A DNA stretch of 64,000 nt from contig NC_088296.1 in assembly GCF_032854445.1 (NCBI RefSeq), positions 2,629,246-2,693,245 of the forward strand, written 5' to 3'. Made by a program: the position numbers and the translations under genes. Below, in pieces: positions 13,931-25,509 of this stretch. Within the stretch, counting starts at the first letter, position 1, and the number at the start of each line of letters is the position of its first letter. Source of the DNA: Liolophura sinensis (Eukaryota; Mollusca; Polyplacophora; Chitonida; Chitonidae). The notes under the pieces are model-generated. The model had not been told where the DNA came from and did no database searches. It saw only the letters and a program-made list of their open reading frames with translations.

Positions 13931-14120
13931 CTACAAGCCCAACTCATGCTGGCCTCCTCTCCGGGCGTAAGTGGGACGGTCTTCCAGCAACCTGAGGATG
14001 GTCGTGGCTTTCCCCCAAGCTCTGCCCGGTTCCCTCCCATCATAATGCTGGCCGCCGTCGTATAAGTGAAAAATTCTTGAGTACGGCATAAAACACCAAT
14101 CAAATAAATAAATAAAATAA
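13931..14120 (+). mobile_element. 5'-truncated SINE
   Basis: The copy begins at the internal CCCAACTCATGCTGGCC block and runs through GATGGTCGTGGCTTTCC, GCTGGCCGCCGTCGTATAAG and the CACCAATCAAATAAAT tail. The tRNA head is missing. Confidence 0.9.
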
Positions 14121-15305
14121 ACATCATTCAAATGAATGTAACATTCATATAACATTCCACCACCACTTCAAAGACTACACGGAAAAAGTTGCTCGTAATA
14201 CGCGTCTTGTCAGTCTTCAAATTCGAGTTAAAGAATTCATTAATTTCTAATTAATTATAATGTTAGGCTATGATAAGAGCCTTGCTGGTTAAAGGTCAAG
14301 TGGTAAAAACGCTGGTTTACCCTTGTCTTATGAGTGAACTGGATCGATTCCAATTCTTACTTATTAGGCTTCAGCGTTTATAGTGAGGGTGTTTGTAATC
14401 CCGCCTTGTGGAATATTTACTCCGGAATCATAATTCAGAAAACTTCTCAGCGGTGTCACTTATAGACATGAACAGATATGTCTATCAGTGAAACTTTAAA
14501 TCCACAATAAAAGTAAAGAAATGAAAACTGGATTAACAGTACTGAACTAATCCCAAATCTTACAGTCGTATGGGCAAAGCAGCCATTGACGGGTTCGAGC
14601 CCGCGACCTCTCTGTTTGGTAGATGGTTAACACGGGTAAACCGAGTGAATGTTCATGGAGGTGTAAAGTTGAATGTTCAACCACTGTATGACAGGTTCAA
14701 ACTTGGTATAAAATAAATTTCTTTATTCGATGCTGCAGATAATATTGACACTTTGACGAGCTTGTAACTTGATATCGTGACGCTGAGACTGATTGGAAAC
14801 TTTTGATCATACCTGTTTTTTGTCACATTTAATATTAATCTTGACCTTGCAATTGTTATGGGGCCTTGATTAGAGACTAGATACGATTTATTGAAACAAC
14901 AAAAAAGAACAATATGCCTGTGCTACAGCTAACGAAGTTTTGTCCTCTATACTAATGAATTGTAATATTTTCCATTGCTGTTGGACATACCCACGTACAT
15001 CACGGTTAAAGTGTAAGATGGAAGGGTATATACTGGCTCAGGTTCGGGGTATATCCTGCGGCAGACATTAATGAAGTGGGAAACACATTAGCATAATCAT
15101 GTATCGCAGAAGAAACAGGCAGCTTACCAAAATATAAGGGTACACCGCAGTTTGCGTTGTGTGGTTGTTTGCTTCGGGCTTAAACATAGCCTATATTTAT
15201 ATAAAAATTGACATATTTTTTCGTGTAACTTTCATTGTGATACAATTGATGTCAGCAGAAACAGAAATATTTGCCATAAACAGTTTTACTGCCATCTGAT
15301 AGAAG
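14121..15305. other. Unannotated, with two tRNA-like remnants
   Basis: At 14280-14355 (plus) a GTTAAAGGTCAAGTGGT and GGATCGATTCC layout is tRNA-like. At 14575-14640 (minus) GGGCTCGAACCC is a good B box next to GGTCGCG. Neither can be folded confidently into a tRNA, so both are treated as old SINE heads. Confidence 0.35.
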
Positions 15306-15309
15306 TATG

Positions 15310-16650
15310 GTTTGTATACTGTTACTTAGACCTTTTGTACATCGGATGGATGTAGGGTTTGTGTACTGTTACTAAACCTTTTTGGACATCAGATGGATAT
15401 AGTGTTTGTGTACTGTCACTAAACCCTTTTGGACATCAGATGGATGTAGTGTGTGTGCACTGTCACTAAACCCTTTTGGACATCAGATGGATGTATGGTT
15501 TGTGCACTGTCACTAAACCCTTTTGGACATCAGATGGATGTATGGTTTGTGCACTGTCACTAAACCCTTTTGGACATCAGATGGATGTAGTGTTTGTGTA
15601 CTGTCACTAAACCCTTTTGGACATCTCTTGATGAAAAGTTTGTGTACTGTCGCTAAACCTTTTTGGACATCTCTTGATGAAAAGTTTGTGTACTGTCACT
15701 AAACCCTTTTGGACATCAGATGGATGTAGGTTTTGTGTACTGTCACTAAACCCTTTTGGATATCTCTGGATTAAGGGTTTGTGTACTGTCACTAAACCCT
15801 TTTGGACATGAGATGGATGTAGGGTTTGCGTACTGTCACTAAACCCTTTTGGACATCTCTGGATGAAGGGTTGGTGTACTGTCACTAAACCCTTTTGGAC
15901 ATCAGATGGATGTAGGGTTTGCGTACTGTCACTAAACCCTTTTGGACATCTCTGGATGAAGGGTTTGTGTACTGTCACTAAACCCATTTGGACATCAGAT
16001 GGATGTAGAGTTTGTGTACTGTTACTAAACCCTTTTGGACATCTCTGGATGAAGGGCTTGTGTACTGTCACTAAACCCTTTTGGACACTAGATGGATGTA
16101 GTGTTTGTGTACTGTCGCTAAACCCTTTTGGACATCTCTGGATGAAGAGTTTGTGTACTGTCACTAAACCCTTTTGGACACTAAATGGATGTAGAGTTTG
16201 TGTACTGTCACTAAACCCTTTTAAAGATCTGATGGATGTGGGGTTTTGGTGCTGCCACTAAACCCTTTTGGACATCTGACAGGATGTTGGGTTTGTTTAT
16301 TGAAACTAAACCCAGATTGGACATCTGGTGGATGTAGAGGTTTGTGCCATTAAACGCTTTTGGAGATGTAATGGATGTAGGGTTAATGTACTGCCACAAA
16401 GCCCTTTTAAACATTTGATGGATGCAAGGTTTCTGTACTGTCACTAAACCGTTTTGAACATCTGATAGATGTAGGGATTGTGCACTGTTTCTACTCTTTT
16501 TATCCCGGGATCAAACCAACGTCGGATCATACCGAAGGCAATAAAAATGTATATATAAGCTTTTTCAGATGGATGTAGAGTTTGAGTACTGTTGCTAAAA
16601 GCACGTTTAAATAGTTTTGGATGTACTGTAGGGTTTGTGTGTCCCATAAA
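15310..16650. repeat. 47-bp minisatellite, about 27 copies, degenerate at both ends
   Basis: The unit contains CACTAAACCCTTTTGGACAT, then CAGATGGATGTAG and GTTTGTGTACTGT. Copies alternate between an ATCAGATGGATGTAG form and an ATCTCTGGATGAAG form in the centre, a two-unit higher-order pattern of about 94 bp. Copies after about 16260 are strongly diverged. Frames of 185 and 132 residues on opposite strands are by-products. Confidence 0.95.
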
Positions 16651-17139
16651 TTCCGTCTATCGAACCCAAGAGCCTTTTTAACAGAGTTTTGAACTCATCC
16701 TTGCTTATTTTGCATAAATTTCCGACATTTGATGCCCCACTTCCCTGGGTCCTCCGTCACCAGTACATCCAACAATTACACAAAGTCGATCGGACGAGTG
16801 GTTGAGGAGGAAATGAACAAATTTATTTACGTACATACAAAGTGATAGAGTTTCACATCGATGAATAGCAGGAACTGATTAGGAGCGCATGTATTTTGTA
16901 TTTTTGAAACACACAAGTTACTTCCCTTTTCAAGCAGATTAATCCCCCTTTACGGCATGAATCTGTCCTAAGCTTCAGTATAAAAGCATATGGGACTATA
17001 GAAAGTATTGTAGTTTATTTTGTCAGTTTGTCAATGCATCTTAGGACATTGGAATGATTTAAAATTAGTTAACCGTACAAGAAGTTTTACAAACGGATTC
17101 GTCCCAATTGATCAGTGTGATTGTTTAAATTCCATCACA
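16651..17139. other. Unannotated spacer between arrays
   Basis: No gene or repeat family was recognised. Confidence 0.35.
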
Positions 17140-17253
17140 CTGGTAATTCCGGATGCTGACAGCATTGGCTAGCTGAACTGGTAATTCCGGATGCTGACAG
17201 CATTGGCTAGCTGAACTGGTAATTCCGGATGCTGAAAGCATTGGCTAGCTGAA
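17140..17253. repeat. 38-bp tandem repeat, three copies
   Basis: Copies start CTGGTAATTCCGGATGCTGA at 17140, 17178 and 17216, with one substitution in the third. Confidence 0.93.
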
Positions 17254-17311
17254 CTGATACCTACCCTTAAGAGGGAATTAACCATGAAAAGGGAAGGACA
17301 AGTACTCTCGG

Positions 17312-17530
17312 TATGATGACAACAAGGATCTCGTATCGTGGATGGTTCAGTCCGGTATGACAAAAACACGGATCCCATATCGTGGATGGCTCTGTCCGGT
17401 ATGACAAAAACACGGATCCCGTATCGTGGATGGCTCAGTCCGGTATGACGAAAACACGGATCTCGTATCGTGGATGGCGCAGTCCGGTATGACGAAAACA
17501 CGGATCTCGTATCGTGGATGGCGCAGTCCA
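17312..17530. repeat. 44-bp tandem repeat, five copies
   Basis: The unit holds CGGTATGACGAAAACACGGA, CGTATCGTGGATGG and CAGTC. The first copy is the most diverged (GATGACAACAAGG). Confidence 0.93.
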
Positions 17531-17706
17531 GTTTTTGAGGCTTTTATTTGATTGTAGAAACATTAGCCATAGCTCATATTTTGTTTCTAACACATACACG
17601 TCCATATTAAGTTTTACTGATCTTTTATAACCAAGATTAGCGGATGCGTTTAGAAATGCGTTTAGAAATGTTAAACAAATATATATAAGGTGTGTATTTT
17701 TTTTTT

Positions 17707-17915
17707 TTATTTGACTGGTGTTTTACGCAGTACTCAAGACTATTTTACCTATACGACGCTGCCAGTATTATGTTGGGAGGAAACCCATGAACATCCTCAG
17801 GTTGCTGGAAGACCTTAACACTTAGTATCAGAGCGGAAGCCAGCATGAGCTGAACTCACGGAGACAGCATTGGTGGTAGGGCGGTGGGTCATTGCGTCGT
17901 GTTGGCGTTTATAAC
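17707..17915 (-). mobile_element. SINE, minus strand, diverged
   Basis: Reading the plus strand: ATTTGACTGGTGTTTTACGC, GTACTCAAGACTATTTTACC, a GACGCTGCCAGTATTATG block and CATCCTCAGGTTGCTGGAAG, ending near TCATTGCGTCGTGTTGGCG. This is the reverse complement of the family consensus. Confidence 0.88.
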
Positions 17916-18139
17916 GCCTATAAACATACTGTTAAGTAATACACAAACACGATTCATGGCCGGGGAATTGACCGAGGAGGATAAAAAAAAATTCAATACA
18001 TACAATTTTAAATACCGGAAGTCGATTAAGGAGAATATTTCTATTGGTGCCTGATAGACGTTTCTGTGCAGTGTTAAATCCGAATGCCCGAACTAAACCA
18101 CTGCCCTCCGCTATGTACCTAATTAACATTCTGATAGCT

Positions 18140-18200
18140 GGAGTTGAACCAACGAACCAGCGAACCAGCGAACAAGCGAACCAGCGAACCAGCGACCTAC
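18140..18200. repeat. 8-bp repeat (GAACCAGC)n
   Basis: About seven imperfect copies of GAACCAGC. Confidence 0.85.
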
Positions 18201-18269
18201 CTCACTGGTCGCGACCGAGAGAATCACCAAGTAATAATTGTACACAAAAAAGAAAACAAAAAGACAAAA

Positions 18270-18345
18270 TTTGTCTCTTCGGTGGCATAGTGGTAGTAAT
18301 GTCGAACTCGTAGACGCCAGATCCTGGATCCGATCTGACTATCGA
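18270..18345 (+). repeat. tRNA-like SINE head, uncertain
   Basis: CTTCGGTGGCATAGTGGTAG resembles a tRNA A-box region and GATCCTGGATCCGATCT a degraded B-box region. The spacing is tRNA-like but no convincing cloverleaf was found. Confidence 0.3.
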
Positions 18346-18734
18346 TGTCAAATAAGCATAAAGCATTAACTTTGAGACCTCAAATACTGTATGCCTCAAA
18401 AATTCTCTTTTTTTTCTTGCACAATTTTTAGGCATAATTTCCTTCAGTCCCGAGATAAACATAATCTTGTTTTTAGTGTTTCATCCCATGTATTGTTCGG
18501 CACATGTGGTACTGTGTGGAGGGGTACTTCCGCTCGATGCCGATCTGTACACGGACAGAGAGTTGATCATGGCTCAGAAGTCAAATTTGTAAATTTCCCC
18601 CGTTTTCACTGCTAAAGGAGGCCATGATGACAGTAATGGCCGACAACGCTTGTGTGGCTGTTTCTACGGTCTTTCTTTCTTTTGAGAATGCTTGTCTTCC
18701 ACAAATTACACCTGGTGGGGATGTCTGGAGGTAA

Positions 18735-18895
18735 CGTGTGGGAATACTCGTCTATAAATTGCCAAAGTTCGGTGGTTTACGTCCAGCACTCCGGTTTTGT
18801 CCACTTGTGAAAATGGCCACTATTGTATGTGAAATAGCCTTGAGTACATGGCGTTAAAGTAACAACAATCAAATAAATAGATAAATAAACAAATG
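18735..18895 (+). mobile_element. SINE relative, second subfamily
   Basis: GGGAATACTCGTCTATAAAT, GCCAAAGTTCGGTGGTTTAC and a GTGAAATAGCCTTGAGTACA block are followed by the usual AATCAAATAAATAGATAAAT tail. A related body lies at 26780-26910. It shares the 3' end of the main SINE family but has a different middle. Confidence 0.7.
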
Positions 18896-19376
18896 CACAG
18901 AAACGCATACGTACTATTTTACTGTGTGTTAAGAAACCAACCCAGGTCTTATGTAACTTAAGCGTGGTGATGATCTGACCAGTGACACAAAGTGTTGACA
19001 CCCAAGCTTGTATGAGTTTATCAGTTATGTATGACATTTACAGCCTTCATTTTCATGGTATAAAGAAGATTTGTAAACCTTCGCCATCTACTCTCAAAGC
19101 AAGTTAAAGTATATCGTCTTGGTGATGTCATTGCAGCCATTTATTCTGTCATTGCAGCAGACTGTTCTGCTCAATATGACACACGTTTTCTACTGATTCA
19201 GCGTAAAGTTTATAATAGCATGTTGTACTATCAGAATACCATTCTGGAATCGCTCACATGAAACGCTTTCTGTTTCTGAGGATAAATAAGCACTGACAGA
19301 GAAAGCGGAATGACACTCTCTTTGATAAAATAAAATAAAATGGAAGATTTTTGGATTTGCTTACAAAGTCATGACT

Positions 19377-19382
19377 TTTATT
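19377..19382 (-). terminator. Poly(A) signal AATAAA for the second cysteine-rich peptide gene
   Basis: TTTATT on the plus strand, about 160 bp downstream of the stop at 19540-19542, mirroring the layout of the first gene. Confidence 0.55.
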
Positions 19383-19539
19383 CCAACTGACGATAACATA
19401 ATGAAAATGATGAAAATACACCTAATATCACAAAAGTGCAAATACTATGCGACAAACTATGTAGCTTTCTTTCCCGTCGTGCATCATGCTGACGTCACAG
19501 CATATCAAGTCTGTTTCAGGTCAAAGTCCCGCTATGCAT

Positions 19540-22074
19540 TTAAGCACAGTTGCTGTAGGAGAAGCTCCTGTCCTTGACACCGCACATGCCTGGCCAGACC
19601 CTCTTTCCCCGCGGAAACACTCACAGTCGAATTGCCTCCTCCAATTGGACTTTGTGATGAAAGTGTATCCGCCTGAAAAGAACAAAAATCAAAAACGAAA
19701 CGTGATTTGAAAGATTCTATCAATTTCTGCACTGGTGTTCAATCCGTATTAGAAAATTCTTAGCTGATATAACATTGACCAGGTTTTCCATTGATGAAGA
19801 ATTTTTCACAATGGGCGGATGAAACCACGTGACAAATCTCCAGCTTTAAGGGCACCATCAAAGCAACGTCAGCTGTTAGTCGAAGGCAAAGGGGACCGAT
19901 GGACGATTTCTTTCTTTTTTTAAAGCTTGCTCCCTTAAGTTTTTAGAACTTTTTTAAAAATGTTTTTGACAAAATGACAAAGGTGCGCCACAGGCATTGT
20001 TTACCTGCAAATATTACTTCATCTCCGTGCAGAAAAGTGTTTTGAGGAACAGGCATGGTGCATGAAGTATACTCTGGCATACAAACTCATTACACTTTTT
20101 ATGACTGTGTTTGTAAGTGAAAAAAGTGGGACGTGAGTAATTCGAAGGCTTGGCCGTTGTCAAAAAATAGGACGCCCAAAACTCGAAGCACCGACCCATA
20201 TCCAAGTAAAGGATGTCAAAAAGTTAAAGAACAGGCCCGTGTTAAAGAAGTACGGTAGTCGTCAAATTTTGAAGATCTTGTCCCTTGCTTAGAGACATGT
20301 CTAATATGTAAAAGCGATCTATGTAAATGCGAAATGTCCGACACATCATCCACACACCGATCGAGAGACAAGAGCTATTGTGACACAGCTAGCTAAAAAC
20401 AATTGTCCCCGTAATGCATGTGTACTGTTTATACCAGGCCTCGGTTTACACATAAAAACAGTATAAATTAATCCATTAAGAGAAACACGTACAGCGAAAA
20501 GAGCTATGTTTGCAACAACTATACATGCTCGTCCGACCTGTATACTCTGACTGAAGTCACAGTGCTCATTAACACCGTGCCGTATAAGCCAGCAGGCCCG
20601 AATACTGGACAGTAGGCCTATTTGCTCTGTTAGAAGAATAAATATTACGAATTCGGTGTGGGGATGGGCAGGAAGAAAGGGGGGGGGGGGGGGGGTCTTA
20701 TCATTAACTACCGAGACCTTGTTATCTGCTTGTGAGGACACATATTTGTTACATTTGGACTTTCAGTTAGTACTTAGTAAGGTAACTGGTTTATCTACAT
20801 GTCGAAGGTGTTAGGCTAGCAAATCACAATCTTAAGGGCTCTTTTGGGTATTGCATAAAATAAGTACATTTTGCGTGATGAATTTACTATTTACAAAGCG
20901 TACAAGGGGGACAAATTGGCCTGCTGTACTCCGGTCATTAAAATGTAAGTGGCTTTGGTATTAGGACTGATCCATCATCTGTGCGACTATCACGTCAGCG
21001 CATCAAATACGCTATAGGCAAGAGGAACAATTCTGCTGCAGCAGACCGCCAGTCCATCGCACCGGAAGTTGCTGTTGCGAATTGAGATTCTGTTAGGCAC
21101 AAATGAGAAAAGTTCTTTTTATCTTACCAGGCAGTTTCTTTGTCGTTCTCACTTCAATGTGGGACTCTTCGTCGGCTTCCTCGAAACTGGCATAGGCTAC
21201 AGCCTGTAGGAGAAAAAAAACGGAGTTTAAAATGTCGGTATTTAAACTGTTAGTGTAACCATAGTGACCTCGGCTATCTCCGGCAAGCTTCGGTCAGACC
21301 ACAATTTATACTTATTTCATTGTTGTTTTTCTGCTTTTGAAGACCACATTTATTTATAATTCTGTATCTATTTAATTGGAGTTTTACGGCGTAAATATTT
21401 TACATATACGTGGCCCTTGGCCAACATTATGGTGGGATGAAACCTGGACAAAGCCCGGGAAACCTGACCTAAGCTACGATTAGCACACGTCGCGTAAAAA
21501 TAGTTATAGTAACGTTGATATTGAAATAACGTGGCTGGATATACCACATGTTACACCTAAAGAAAATCACTAATGCGAATTCCGGGGAAACCACTTGGAG
21601 CTGTCCGGACCCAATAGCGAAATATCTACAAAGCTGAGTCACTGGATTGCCATTCCCAAGACACCAGACCTGGCATCCAGATAGAGTAATCCTATACGTT
21701 ATCAAGCTGACCAGTACTTGAAAGGATATCCAATTACATGTATGTTGCACTCCAAGAAAGAGGGAACTCGAAAAGGATCAGCCTTAGATATCATTCCCAG
21801 ACTAGGGTAACTCTTGTTACCATGGTAACACGGCACAGAAAAGTATATAACAAGACAGCCTCTAGGTTTTGAACTACAACAACGCTTTGTATTACGGGAA
21901 AGTTTCAATTTAAATTTTCATTTAATCCATTTAAACCGTTAAGCCTGTGACACCCGGAGGTTAAATATAACTTTCTAAAGCCAAACAAGAGGATTGTTAG
22001 GGAAATGTACGAGTCAAAAGAAATTGATCTCTACTTACCGCCATGCAAAATAGAAGAATGCACACTGCCTTCAT
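19540..22074 (-). pseudogene. Paralogue of the cysteine-rich peptide gene with a one-base deletion in exon 3
   Basis: Exons are 22074-22039 (MKAVCILLFCMA, donor GTAAGT), 21203-21128 (after CTCCTACAG; AVAYASFEEADEESHIEV onward, donor GTAAGA) and 19672-19540 (after TTCTTTTCAG). Intron positions and phases match the 10991-12523 gene. Exon 2 is three codons shorter. Exon 3 is 133 bp against 134 bp, and the frame breaks in the CGCGGGGAAAGAGGG run after the first two cysteines; the bases downstream still spell the family's conserved GMCGVKDRSFSYS block in the shifted frame, ending with a stop at the equivalent place. Splice sites, TATA box and poly(A) signal are intact. So this is either a very young pseudogene or a homopolymer error in the assembly. 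If expressed as written, the C-terminus would lose two conserved cysteines. The region before the first cysteine also reads differently from the sister gene, in a way that could reflect compensating indels. Confidence 0.8.
21366..21467 (-). mobile_element. SINE 3' fragment within intron 1 of the paralogue
   Basis: ATTTAATTGGAGTTTTACGG, ACATATACGTGGCCCTTGGC and ATTATGGTGGGATGAAACC are the reverse complement of the family's 3' half. The tRNA head is absent. Confidence 0.75.
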
Positions 22075-22172
22075 GATGAATGGAAATGTAGAAGTTCTTT
22101 CTGACGACTAGGGAACGTTGGACAGGGTCGGTCAGTTACGGTGGATGTGAAGTTTGGGTGCTGACCAGTGCG

Positions 22173-22180
22173 TTTATATA
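22173..22180 (-). promoter_or_regulatory. TATA box of the second peptide gene
   Basis: TATATAAA on the minus strand within CTGCTATATAAACGC, about 100 bp upstream of the ATG at 22074. It has the same geometry as the sister gene. Confidence 0.72.
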
Positions 22181-22199
22181 GCAGAAATTGGACTCGATA

Positions 22200-23138
22200 A
22201 TTTTCGTAGAGTCAGCTAGCCTTGGCTAATTGCCGGAAAAAAAATCACAAGTTTTCATTTTCCCCCACGCGATGTAAAAATAATTACGATTTTTATTACT
22301 GCTTCGACATTTAATGTACAAACCAAACATAATGCCGCGCTGGACGCGGGCTAGGTATACTGATTTTAATTAGGCCTACGCTGGTCTCTGTACTTCATGC
22401 AGTGACCATCCCAAATGGTACAAACTCATATCCTACCCTCCCCCCCCCCCTTCCCCTCCCTACATCCACCCCCACGCATATATGGTTGAAATTTACTCAA
22501 CACTGAATTAACAAACTGGTATAGCCTCTGCAAACGTAATCGTGCATTGCAGGATAATTAAATACACATAATAAACCCTAGCAGGTAGGAGACAAGAACA
22601 AAAGTGCATTATGACGTCATTGTGTACACTTGCACATGCCCCAGTTATGCTGACTCCAGTTAAGGCCTGGCAATAGCAGACATGAAAACAAGTATGAGAT
22701 ATGGAACAAGTGGGTTTAAGTGCATGCATAAAGATTGTTAAAGACGCCTAAAGAAAAGTTTGCGTTTCAATTTTCCATGCATGTATTTATTTATTTTCTT
22801 TTTAACTCCAATATTGTTTAACAGTATACGCGAGAACTTTGCCCTTCAAGAATGCCGGCCTGCTTATCGAGTGAAAGAAACTGGAGTTACCGAAATTTAC
22901 GATCGACATAGTGCAAATTTTTCCACCTTTGATGCTCAGATTTTGTACGGCCAAGTGGTCTTCCAGACAGGTAAAAACACTTCCTCAATATCACTATCGA
23001 CGGCTCAGTAAAGACGGTTTTCCGTGACATTAGTTGATAAGTGTATGTAAGAAGGTGACACAGGCAGCAGAGTATCGAACAGCCACAGTACTGGTAGTTT
23101 TTAACCCGTGTCTATTATTTATTTATTTATTTATTTTT

Positions 23139-23173
<35 letters not shown>

Positions 23174-23675
23174 TTCTCCAAAGAATGTCGGACTTCGAAA
23201 AACTAGTTTAAAAACAATCGGTGTATTTTTACAAAACGTGTGTGTATAGGCCTATCTCACCTCATGAGAAGGCCATGTGGGAGACACCAGATGTGAATTC
23301 ATACAAGAACATATAATCTCTCTAAAAACTTCATTGTTACATTTAATACTGTAAATATCACGAAAAGTGACTGAACTTATAAATGTTACGTGTATCTGAA
23401 CAGTTTTCTTAAGTGTTGATCTTTCAATACTCACAAAAGATGCACAAAATTCTCACCTCATTAAAAGTGTTAATTTTTTTAAACTCTGTTTCAAGTATGA
23501 GTTTAAGATGTTGATTAAACAGCTTTGAATGGGGTTGTAATGAGAACATTTTAACCAGAAGATTTGAGAACATTACCACTGTATAAAAGTGACAGGATAA
23601 CTCTTGTAAATCCGGCCACTTTTCGTAATCTTTACAGTGTTAAATGCAACACGTTTGTTTTAAGTGTGTGTATTT
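22200..23675. other. Unannotated, with C tract and (TTTA)n
   Basis: A C run lies at 22439-22450 and a (TTTA)n microsatellite at about 23116-23175. The 83-residue plus-strand frame at 22760-23011 has no recognised domain. Confidence 0.4.
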
Positions 23676-23676
23676 A

Positions 23677-23796
23677 ATTATTTGATTGGTGTTTTAAGCC
23701 GTACTCACAAATATTTCACTTACACGACGGCTGCCAGCATTTTGGTGAAAGAAAACCGGACAAAGCCCGGAGGAAACCGACGACCATCAAGATTGT
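23677..23796 (-). mobile_element. SINE 3' fragment, minus strand
   Basis: ATTTGATTGGTGTTTTAAGC, CACTTACACGACGGCTGCCA and GACAAAGCCCGGAGGAAACC are the reverse complement of the 3' half of the family. Confidence 0.85.
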
Positions 23797-23934
23797 GTAT
23801 TTTCGTAGACAAGCAGCTCTAATCTGATAGTACATTTACGGCTGCGTTGTTACAAACGTGAGGTGCAGCAAAATACAACATTGTTATCTTCACAGTTTAA
23901 GCGCTGTAAAGGCACAAACACCAAAACCCACCGA

Positions 23935-25258
23935 CATAATGTAACCCAAAAGTGTATAGTACTGTAAGTTAATAATGACACCAAGTACACCCACATAATG
24001 TAACTCAGTAGTGTATGGTATTGGAGGTCAGTAATGACATCAAACACACCTTTATATTGTATCTCAGTAGTGTATAGTACTGTAAGTCAAAAATGACACC
24101 AAACACACCCACATGAAGTAACTCAGTAGTTTATAGTACTGTAAGTCAATAATGGCACCAAGTACAAACACATGAAGTAACTCAGTAGTGTGTAGTGCTG
24201 TAAGTCAATAATGACATCAAGTACACCCACATATTGTAACTCAGTAGTGTATAGTATTGGAAGTCAATAATGACATCAAACACACCTTTATATTGTATCT
24301 CAGTAGTGTATAGTACTGTAAGTCAAAAATGACACCAAACACACCCACATGAAGTAACTCAGTAGTTTATAGTACTGTAAGTCAATAATGGCACCAAGTA
24401 CAAACACATGAAGTAACTCAGTAGTGTGTAGTACTGTAAGTCAATAATGACATCAAGTACACCCACATATTGTAACTCAGTGGTGTATAGTACTGTAAGT
24501 CAATAATGACATCAAGTACACCCACATATTGTAACTCAGTAGTGTATAGTACTGTAAGTCAATAATAACACCAAACACACCCACATAATGTAACTCAGTA
24601 GTGTGTAGTACTGTAAGTCAATAATAACACCAAACACACCCACATAATGTAACTCAGTAGTGTGTAGTACTGTAAGTCAATAATAACACCAAACACACCC
24701 ACATAATGTAACTCAGTAGTGTGTAGTACTGTAAGTCAATAATGGCACCAAACACACCCACATAATGTAACTCAGTGGTGTGTAGTACTGTAAGTCAATA
24801 ATAACACCAAACACACCCACATAATGTAACTCAGTGGTGTGTAGTACTGTAAGTCAATAATAACACCAAACACACCCACATAATGTAACTCAGTGGTGTG
24901 TAGTACTGTAAGTCAATAATAACACCAAACACACCCACATAATGTAACTCAGTGGTGTGTAGTACTGTAAGTCAATAATAACACCAAGTACACCCACATA
25001 ATGTAACTCAGTGGTGTGTAGTACTGTAAGTCAATAATAACACCAAACACACCCACATAATGTAACTCAGTGGTGTGTAGTACTGTAAGTCAATAATAAC
25101 ACCAAGTACACCCACATAATGTAACTCAGTAGTGTATGGTACTGTTAGTCAAGAATGACACTAAACACACTGACATGATGTATCTCAGTAGTGTATAATA
25201 CTGTAAGTCAATAATGACACCAAACACACCCACATAATGTAACTCAATAGCGTATAGA
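23935..25258. repeat. 59-bp minisatellite, about 22 copies, with a 236-bp higher-order duplication
   Basis: The unit includes TAACTCAGTAGTGTGTAGTA, CTGTAAGTCAATAATAACAC and CAAACACACCCACATAATG. The blocks beginning near 24035 and 24271 share the same run of variant units, a spacing of 236 bp or four units. Copies after about 24540 are nearly uniform, pointing to recent homogenisation there. Confidence 0.95.
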
Positions 25259-25509
25259 AAGTTGATAATGTAAATCTACCGGTGACACTTATATTTATCC
25301 GATACTTTTTGTTCATTTAGCCCATTGGAATAATAAAGTATTTACAATCACGACATTCCGTCTGTCGTAAAATACAGGAAAATACTGTTCATATTTACAT
25401 ACATGAGTAGTCCATCATGGCTTTCTAGGTATACGGCCTGTGACAGATATCAGACAAAAAACAACACGCGACATATTAAGCTTAATTTTAGTTTGTGGTA
25501 ACATTGTGG

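Noticed and set aside
14575-14640. A true tRNA gene on the minus strand
   Set aside because: The B box is good (GGGCTCGAACCC) but no matching acceptor stem, anticodon arm or A box could be paired by eye; an old SINE head is more likely.
15607-16164. 185-residue minus-strand frame with a repeating peptide
   Set aside because: It is a translation of the 47-bp minisatellite; opposite-strand frames are open too, and unit differences do not favour silent changes.
20346-20741. 131-residue minus-strand frame with hydrophobic segments
   Set aside because: No recognisable domain, a G-run-derived proline stretch, and it lies inside intron 2 of the peptide paralogue.
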